Source of the DNA: Gammaproteobacteria bacterium
Lineage (GTDB): Bacteria; Pseudomonadota; Gammaproteobacteria; Pseudomonadales; Halomonadaceae
Reading direction: 5' to 3'
Length of the DNA stretch: 12,220 nt
NCBI GenBank assembly: GCA_023485185.1
Contig: JAMCZP010000149.1
Location: forward strand, 1 to 12,220
The position numbers were made by a program, and so were the translations under genes. This document shows positions 7,280-12,220 of this stretch, piece by piece. The stretch's first letter is position 1. Each line of letters opens with the position of its first letter. The notes beneath the pieces were generated by a model that searched no databases, was not told where the DNA came from, and saw only the letters and a program-made list of their open reading frames with translations.

Positions 7280-10200
7280 ATGCGCTTAACGTCGATTCGT
7301 TTAGTCGGGTTCAAATCCTTTGTGGATCCCGTGACGGTGCCCTTCGATGGCAATATGACCGCTATCGTGGGGCCCAATGGCTGTGGCAAATCCAATATTA
7401 TTGATGCCGTGCGCTGGGTGATGGGGGAGTCCTCCGCCAAAACCCTGCGCGGTGAATCAATGGCGGACGTTATTTTTAACGGCTCTACGGGCCGTAAACC
7501 GATTAGCCAAGCCTCCATAGAGCTCAAATTTGATAATCGCGATGGCAGCATGGGCGGTCTTTACGCCCAGTACGCTGAAATTGTCGTAAGACGCTTAGTT
7601 ACCCGAGATGGCCAGTCGAACTACTTCTTTAATGGCCAGAAGTGCCGCCGTCGCGATATTGCCGACCTGTTTATGGGCACCGGGCTAGGGCCACGCTCCT
7701 ACGCCATTATTGGCCAGGGGATGATTTCGCGGCTAATTGAAGCCCGCCCTGACGATCTACGCTCAACGCTTGAAGAAGCCGCGGGTATCTCCAAGTATAA
7801 AGAGCGCCGCCGTGAAACAGAAAACCGTATGCGGCGTACTCAAGAGAACCTGGAGCGCCTGGATGACATTCGCGAAGAGCTGGATAAACAGCTAGACCGC
7901 CTTAAGCGGCAGGCCGAAGCCGCCAAGCGCTATCAAGAGTTGAAGCAGCAGGAGTATCGCCTTAAAGGCGAGCTTGCGCTGCTACGTGGCCGTACCCTGC
8001 GCACCGAGCAATCTCATCAGGAGAGCCGCGTCCGCGAGCTGGAAATAGCTGTCGAGAAAGACGTCTTTGGCGTTCGCCAGTGTGAAAGCCGGCTTGAGCA
8101 AGCCCGCGAGCAGCATGACGAACTGGCCGAAGTACTCGATCGCCACCAGCAGCAGTTTTTTGAAACCACCACGCGCATCGCTCGCTTGGAGCAAGACCAG
8201 GCTCACCGTCGTAGCCGTGAAAGCCAGCTTGCCACGGATATAGCCACTGCACGCCGGGAGCTAGACGAGCAGCGCCGTGTCAGTGAAGGCGATCAAGCGC
8301 GTTTGTCGGCAATTGATGAACGCTTTGATGACCTACAGCCCGAACACGAAGCGCTGGAAGAGCAGCTTGAGAACCTTGAGCAAGCATTGGCCGATGCCTC
8401 GCCCGCGCTGGAAGCCGCTGAGCAGCAGTGGGCGGATGCTGAAACTCGTTGGCGCGATGCCAGCCGCGAGGCGGATCGTAGTCAGGATCAGCTACGTGAT
8501 CTTGAGCAGCGCATTGCGCGCCTGCAGGCCGAAAATCAACGCCGCCGCCAGCAACGAGGAGAAGTCGCCGATCTCACCGCGCTGTGTGAAGAGCATTCCC
8601 TATGCCAAGCACAGTTAGCGGATGCGCAGCAGCAGGCGGATGGCTTTCAAGCTGAGCGTGAGCAGTGGCAGCAGCGCTATAACGATGCCAAAGCGGCGTA
8701 TCAACAGGCCACTCAAGCTCGTGATCAGCAGCGCGCAGATCTAAGCCAGCGCCAGGGGGAATTAGCGTCACTTAAAACGTTGATGGATGCGGCTCTGGCA
8801 GACCACGATCCTGATATGGGTAAGCGTCTGGAGACTTACGGGCTAGCAGATGCCCCTCAGCTAGGTGAGGCGCTGCAAGTCGAGCCAGGTTGGGAAGCGC
8901 TTACTTCCTGGCTACTCGCCCCCTGGCTCACTGCCCGCCTCGTGACCAGCCACCAGCTGGCCGCCTTGCCCGAGGCGTTGGCGACCGACTGGCGCTTGAT
9001 TGATCGGGCGTCACCTGCGCCATCCTCTTCGGGCCAGCGTTTAGATCAATTAATAAAAGGCGCCGGTGCGCTGGCTGAATGGTTAGCAAGTATTCACTAC
9101 ACCGAAACCGCTGAACAGGCCGAGCAGCAGGTGGCCCACTTGGCGCCCGGTGAAAGCGTCGTGAGCCGCGATGGTGTTTGGCGCGGGCGCGGCTGGCTGC
9201 ACCAGCAGGCCAATGGCGAGGGCATTGATGGGTTATTGTTAACGCGCCGCCGTTACGCCGAACTGACTGCCCAGCGCGAGCAGCAAGAAGACGCGCTAGC
9301 GCTGACAGAAGAGCAGTGTGACGCCGCCAACGAAGCGATTGAAACACTGGAGCAAGCTCGCGAACAGCAGGCCGAACAGGAGCGCGCTCACGCCGCCACG
9401 CTTCAGCAGTTAGCGGTAAAAGAGCGCAGCTTGGCCCAGCGCTTGGAGCATTTACACAGCCGTGCCACTGAGCTTGACGAAGAGCTTGCTCAGTTACAGG
9501 AAGATGAAGCGGAGTTAGCACTCACTCTAGATGAGCAGCGCGCCCGCTGGCATGTGGCGATGGAGCAATTGGAAAGTAGTGCCGAAGCGCGGGAAACCAC
9601 CGCTGAACAGCGCAATCGTCAGCGCGAACAGCGTGACCAGCTAACCCAGCAGCACTCACCACTAAAAGCGCAGCAGCAGGCGTTAGCCCTGGAGCGAGAG
9701 CGGTTAAGCGCCGAGCGCGACAGCCTTCGTTCACACCAGTCGCGCAGTAGCGATATTGAAGAGCGTTTAACGTTACGCATTGCCGAGTTGGAAGAGTCGC
9801 GGGAAATGTTGATCGAGCCCGACGAGCTGGCAGGTGAAGAGCTTGAAGAGCTGCTTCACCAGCGTGAACAGCAGGAGGGGCGTTTAAATGCCACTCGCCA
9901 GCAGGCCCAGGCACTGGCAGAGCAACTGCGTAACGATGAGCTAGCCCGGCAACAGCATGAGCGCAATCTAGAGCAGAGCCGTGAGCAGCTTCAGCAGCGG
10001 CGCATGGATGTGCAGGCGCTAGCGCTAAAAGCCGCTACTCAGGATGAACAGTTAGCAGAGCTTGGCCACAATGCCGAAACCCTCGCTGAGCAACTACCTC
10101 CCGAGGCCAGTGAAGCCGGTTGGCAAGAGCGCCTGGAAAGTACCACGGACAAAATTCGACGTTTGGGCGCAATCAACCTCGCCGCCATTGAGGAGTACGA

Positions 10201-10774
10201 TCAGCAGGCCGAACGGCGTAACTATTTAGAAGCGCAGCACGCTGAGCTGACCGAAGCGCTGGAAACCCTCGAACGGGCGATTAAGCGCATCGACCAGGAA
10301 ACCCGAGTGCGTTTCCGCGAAACCTTTGATCAGGTTAATGCCGGGCTGCAAGCGCTGTTTCCCAGAGTGTTTGGCGGCGGAGCAGCATGGCTAACGCTGA
10401 CCGGCGATGACCTTTTGGAAACCGGCGTGGCGATTATGGCCCGCCCGCCAGGTAAGAAGAACAGCACCATTCATCTGCTGTCAGGTGGCGAAAAAGCGCT
10501 GACGGCGCTGTCGTTGGTATTTGCGATTTTCCAGCTTAACCCGGCGCCGTTCTGTATGTTGGACGAGGTGGATGCCCCGTTGGATGATGCTAACGTGGGT
10601 CGCTATGCAAGGCTGGTCAAAGAGATGTCGGAGAACGTGCAGTTTATCTATATCACCCACAATAAAATCGCTATGGAAGCCGCCGAGCGCTTGATGGGGG
10701 TGACCATGCAAGAGCCCGGCGTATCGCGGTTAGTCTCGGTAGGTATTGAAGAGGCAGCGGCGCTGGTTGATTAG
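7280..10774 (+). CDS. smc: Chromosome partition / condensin ATPase SMC
   Basis: SMC is a dimeric ATPase that, with ScpA and ScpB, organises and helps segregate the chromosome. The product has 1164 residues, the usual length. The N-terminal head has Walker A GPNGCGKSN with K37, and a Q-loop with Q146 in IIGQGM. A long Gln/Glu/Arg-rich coiled coil runs from about 170 to 510. A globular hinge covers about 513-655 (MGKRLETYG to RRRYAEL). The returning coil runs to about 1000. The C-terminal head carries the ABC signature LLSGGEKAL (S1068-E1071), Walker B MLDEVDAPLDD (D1095, E1096) and an H-loop ITHNK. The N-terminus closely resembles Pseudomonas SMC as I remember it. The ATG at 7280 is the first start after an in-frame stop at 7259. 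Same strand as ccm, so it may share its transcript. Confidence 0.96.
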   Translation: MRLTSIRLVGFKSFVDPVTVPFDGNMTAIVGPNGCGKSNIIDAVRWVMGESSAKTLRGESMADVIFNGSTGRKPISQASIELKFDNRDGSMGGLYAQYAEIVVRRLVTRDGQSNYFFNGQKCRRRDIADLFMGTGLGPRSYAIIGQGMISRLIEARPDDLRSTLEEAAGISKYKERRRETENRMRRTQENLERLDDIREELDKQLDRLKRQAEAAKRYQELKQQEYRLKGELALLRGRTLRTEQSHQESRVRELEIAVEKDVFGVRQCESRLEQAREQHDELAEVLDRHQQQFFETTTRIARLEQDQAHRRSRESQLATDIATARRELDEQRRVSEGDQARLSAIDERFDDLQPEHEALEEQLENLEQALADASPALEAAEQQWADAETRWRDASREADRSQDQLRDLEQRIARLQAENQRRRQQRGEVADLTALCEEHSLCQAQLADAQQQADGFQAEREQWQQRYNDAKAAYQQATQARDQQRADLSQRQGELASLKTLMDAALADHDPDMGKRLETYGLADAPQLGEALQVEPGWEALTSWLLAPWLTARLVTSHQLAALPEALATDWRLIDRASPAPSSSGQRLDQLIKGAGALAEWLASIHYTETAEQAEQQVAHLAPGESVVSRDGVWRGRGWLHQQANGEGIDGLLLTRRRYAELTAQREQQEDALALTEEQCDAANEAIETLEQAREQQAEQERAHAATLQQLAVKERSLAQRLEHLHSRATELDEELAQLQEDEAELALTLDEQRARWHVAMEQLESSAEARETTAEQRNRQREQRDQLTQQHSPLKAQQQALALERERLSAERDSLRSHQSRSSDIEERLTLRIAELEESREMLIEPDELAGEELEELLHQREQQEGRLNATRQQAQALAEQLRNDELARQQHERNLEQSREQLQQRRMDVQALALKAATQDEQLAELGHNAETLAEQLPPEASEAGWQERLESTTDKIRRLGAINLAAIEEYDQQAERRNYLEAQHAELTEALETLERAIKRIDQETRVRFRETFDQVNAGLQALFPRVFGGGAAWLTLTGDDLLETGVAIMARPPGKKNSTIHLLSGGEKALTALSLVFAIFQLNPAPFCMLDEVDAPLDDANVGRYARLVKEMSENVQFIYITHNKIAMEAAERLMGVTMQEPGVSRLVSVGIEEAAALVD

Positions 10775-10792
10775 GCGCTTTCGTCGTTAACT

Positions 10793-11962
10793 TTAACCTT
10801 CACCCAGCTCGCGCATCACCGCATGCAGTTTAGATTTCGCCTCAAAGCCTACGCCAGGAATATCGGGCAGGCCCACATAGCCGTTCTCCACCTGAATACC
10901 ATCTGCAAAACCGCCGAATGGCTGGAAAACGTCCGGGTAGGACTCGTTGCCGCCTAGCTGCAAGCCCGCTGCAATATTCAGCGACATCTGATGTCCGCCA
11001 TGGGGAACCACGCGGCGCGATGACCAGCCTAGCTCGTCCATCACGTTTAGCGTGCGCATGTACTCGACCAGTCCGTAGGAGAGCGCGCAATCAAACTGTA
11101 GGTAGTCACGATCAGCGCGCATACCGCCATGGCGAAGAAGATTACGTGCATCCTGATGCGAAAAAAGGTTTTCGCCAGTCGCCATCGGCAACTCATAGTG
11201 GTTGGCAAGCTCGGCCTGAAGGGCGTAGTCGAGCGGGTCGCCTGCCTCTTCATACCAAAACAGGTTGTAAGGTTTTAGCGCTTCGGCGTAAGCAATCGCC
11301 GTTGCTTGATCAAAGCGACCATTGGCATCAACGGCTAGGCGACTACCGTCACCGACGACCTTAATCACGGCTTCAATACGGCGTAAATCTTCTGCTAATG
11401 GCGCGGCGCCAATTTTCATTTTGACCACGTTATAGCCGCGATCCAGGTAGCTGCGCATTTCGTCCTGTAGCTTGCTGTGGTCCTTACCTGGGTAGTAATA
11501 GCCTCCTGCTGCGTACACCCAGACTTTATCGTCAGCTTGGCCGTTGCGGTAGCGGTCAGCGAGCAGCCGGTAGAGGGGCTTGCCTTCAATTTTTGCCACT
11601 GCATCCCAAACGGCCATGTCGATTGTGCCTACCGCCACGGAGCGTTCACCGTGGCCGCCGGGTTTTTCGTTGGTCATCAGGGCCTTCCAGATCGCAAATG
11701 GATCAAGGTTGTTATGCTCTTGATCAATAAGGCTTTCAGGATCAGCTTCGCTAATGCGGTCAAGGAAACGATCACGCATAAGCGCCCCTTGCCCATAGCG
11801 GCCATTAGAATTAAAACCGTAACCAATTACAGGCTTACCGTCGCGCACCACATCTGTTATCACCGCCACCACGGAGCAGGTCATCTTGGAAAAATCGATA
11901 TAGGCGTTGGCGATAGGTGATGCAATCGAAACGGTTTTCTCGCGGATTTCAACGATGCGCAT
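10793..11962 (-). CDS. tarD: Enolase-superfamily dehydratase, probable D(-)-tartrate dehydratase
   Basis: The product has 389 residues and belongs to the mandelate racemase/muconate lactonizing branch of the enolase superfamily. Catalytic elements are visible: the KxK motif K181-M-K183 at the end of the second barrel strand, Mg2+ ligands D212 (VDANG), E238 (WYEE) and E264 (TGEN), and H321 in PHGGHQ. Overall length and long stretches (NAYIDF, GYGFNSNGRYGQG, NEKPGGHGERSVAVGTIDMA, YAAGGYYYPGK) agree with my memory of Bradyrhizobium japonicum TarD, which dehydrates D-tartrate to oxaloacetate (EC 4.2.1.81). Substrate assignment is from memory of that protein, not a search; another acid sugar is possible. 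The start has AAGGAG (11969-11974 region, complement) 6 bases upstream. It converges on smc with 18 bp between stops, and a LysR regulator diverges from it. Confidence 0.87.
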   Translation of the reverse strand: MRIVEIREKTVSIASPIANAYIDFSKMTCSVVAVITDVVRDGKPVIGYGFNSNGRYGQGALMRDRFLDRISEADPESLIDQEHNNLDPFAIWKALMTNEKPGGHGERSVAVGTIDMAVWDAVAKIEGKPLYRLLADRYRNGQADDKVWVYAAGGYYYPGKDHSKLQDEMRSYLDRGYNVVKMKIGAAPLAEDLRRIEAVIKVVGDGSRLAVDANGRFDQATAIAYAEALKPYNLFWYEEAGDPLDYALQAELANHYELPMATGENLFSHQDARNLLRHGGMRADRDYLQFDCALSYGLVEYMRTLNVMDELGWSSRRVVPHGGHQMSLNIAAGLQLGGNESYPDVFQPFGGFADGIQVENGYVGLPDIPGVGFEAKSKLHAVMRELGEG

Positions 11963-12060
11963 GGAAGGCTCCTTAATAAGTTAGAGCATCACAATAAGCG
12001 TGGTAAGTCAGTCTAACCAATGCTATTACTACGCCACCCCATGCTGAAAAGGCATTGCCC
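11963..12060. promoter_or_regulatory. Divergent promoter/operator region between tarD and the LysR gene
   Basis: This 98 bp gap must hold both start signals if each gene has its own promoter. On the plus strand an extended -10-like TGCTATTAC lies at 12021-12029 without a clear -35. On the minus strand TTGGTT (12020-12015) and TATTGT (11996-11991) stand 18 bases apart as a weak promoter candidate. Two perfect 6-base inverted repeats are present: GTTAGA (11980-11985) with TCTAAC (12012-12017), and CAATGC (12018-12023) with GCATTG (12052-12057). Such dyads are candidate LysR binding sites, but neither has the usual close T-N11-A spacing. The individual sites are tentative; the regulatory role of the gap is likely. 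Confidence 0.5.
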
Positions 12061-12220
12061 ATGGAGCTTGTTTGGCTAGAAGATTTTATTGCCCTGGCAG
12101 AGCACGGCAGTTTCGTGCGCGCAGCAGAAGCGCGCCATATTACTCAGCCAGCGTTTAGCCGACGTATCCGTTCGCTAGAGCAGTGGATGGGGGTTAGCCT
12201 GTTTGTGCGTACGCCGCAAG
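12061..12220 (+). CDS. LysR-type transcriptional regulator (3' end outside window)
   Basis: The first 53 codons of a LysR-family regulator are present. The window ends inside the DNA-binding domain. The winged helix-turn-helix is clear: [20 protein letters not shown], then the recognition helix [18 protein letters not shown] and the start of the wing SLFVRTPQ. The ATG at 12061 has AAAAGG (12047-12052) 8 bases upstream, and the MELVWLEDF start is typical of the family. The gene is divergent from the tartrate dehydratase gene, so it probably regulates that gene and itself in response to the substrate or a related acid. The effector-binding domain is not visible, so the ligand cannot be judged. 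Confidence 0.93.
   Translation, partial: MELVWLEDFIALAEHGSFVRAAEARHITQPAFSRRIRSLEQWMGVSLFVRTPQ

Noticed and set aside
6754..7551. Antisense 265-residue reading frame across ccmI and smc
   Set aside because: It is Ser/Arg/Thr-rich, has no recognisable domain, and lies opposite two well-supported genes.
8928..9914. Antisense frames of 197 and 130 residues opposite smc
   Set aside because: Long frames arise by chance opposite a GC-biased coding strand; their compositions (Arg, Ala, Pro) are typical of such shadows.
7280..10774. smc as a SbcC, RecN or defence-type SMC ATPase (for example a Wadjet JetC-like protein)
   Set aside because: Length, a closely Pseudomonas-like SMC N-terminus and the standard head motifs indicate housekeeping SMC, and no partner defence genes are present.
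10918..11920. Plus-strand frames opposite tarD
   Set aside because: The minus-strand enolase-family protein is complete with all catalytic residues; the opposing frames show no domain.
1..12220. Mobile elements, attachment sites, CRISPR arrays, tRNA or rRNA genes
   Set aside because: Nothing resembling transposase, integrase, regular spaced repeats or structured RNA genes was seen by reading; base composition appears even throughout.

Overview
The window looks like chromosomal DNA of a moderately GC-rich gammaproteobacterium, most likely a Halomonas-type member of the Oceanospirillales. This rests on protein resemblance from memory: System I cytochrome c maturation proteins close to those of Pseudomonas and E. 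coli, ccmI as a gene separate from ccmH (E. coli has a fusion), and an SMC-type condensin rather than MukB. No search was run, so the genus is an inference.

Positions 1-7255 hold a complete-looking ccmABCDEFGHI operon on the plus strand. Only the first few codons of ccmA lie outside the window. The genes are tightly packed, with overlaps at ccmC/D, ccmD/E, ccmF/G, ccmG/H and ccmH/I. The two larger gaps are between ccmA and ccmB (132 bp if the conserved ccmB start is used) and between ccmE and ccmF (66 bp). CcmABCD load haem onto CcmE and release it. CcmG and CcmH keep the apocytochrome haem-binding cysteines reduced. CcmF with CcmH and CcmI ligates haem to the apocytochrome in the periplasm.

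Positions 7280-10774 encode a full-length SMC chromosome condensation ATPase, starting 24 bp after ccmI on the same strand. From position 10793 the strand flips. A convergent gene (10793-11962, minus) encodes an enolase-superfamily acid-sugar dehydratase that I recognise as a probable D(-)-tartrate dehydratase (TarD-like). A LysR-type regulator starts divergently from it at 12061 and is cut by the window end. This is the classic layout of a LysR regulator and its target gene.

No tRNA, rRNA, CRISPR array, insertion sequence, prophage gene or toxin-antitoxin pair is visible. No gene-free stretch exceeds 300 bases; the largest gaps are 639-770 and 11963-12060. I do not see a previously undescribed system. 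The points most worth a second look are the ccmB translation start, the tartrate/LysR module sitting directly downstream of smc where many relatives have zipA-ligA, and the repeat structure in the divergent promoter region.
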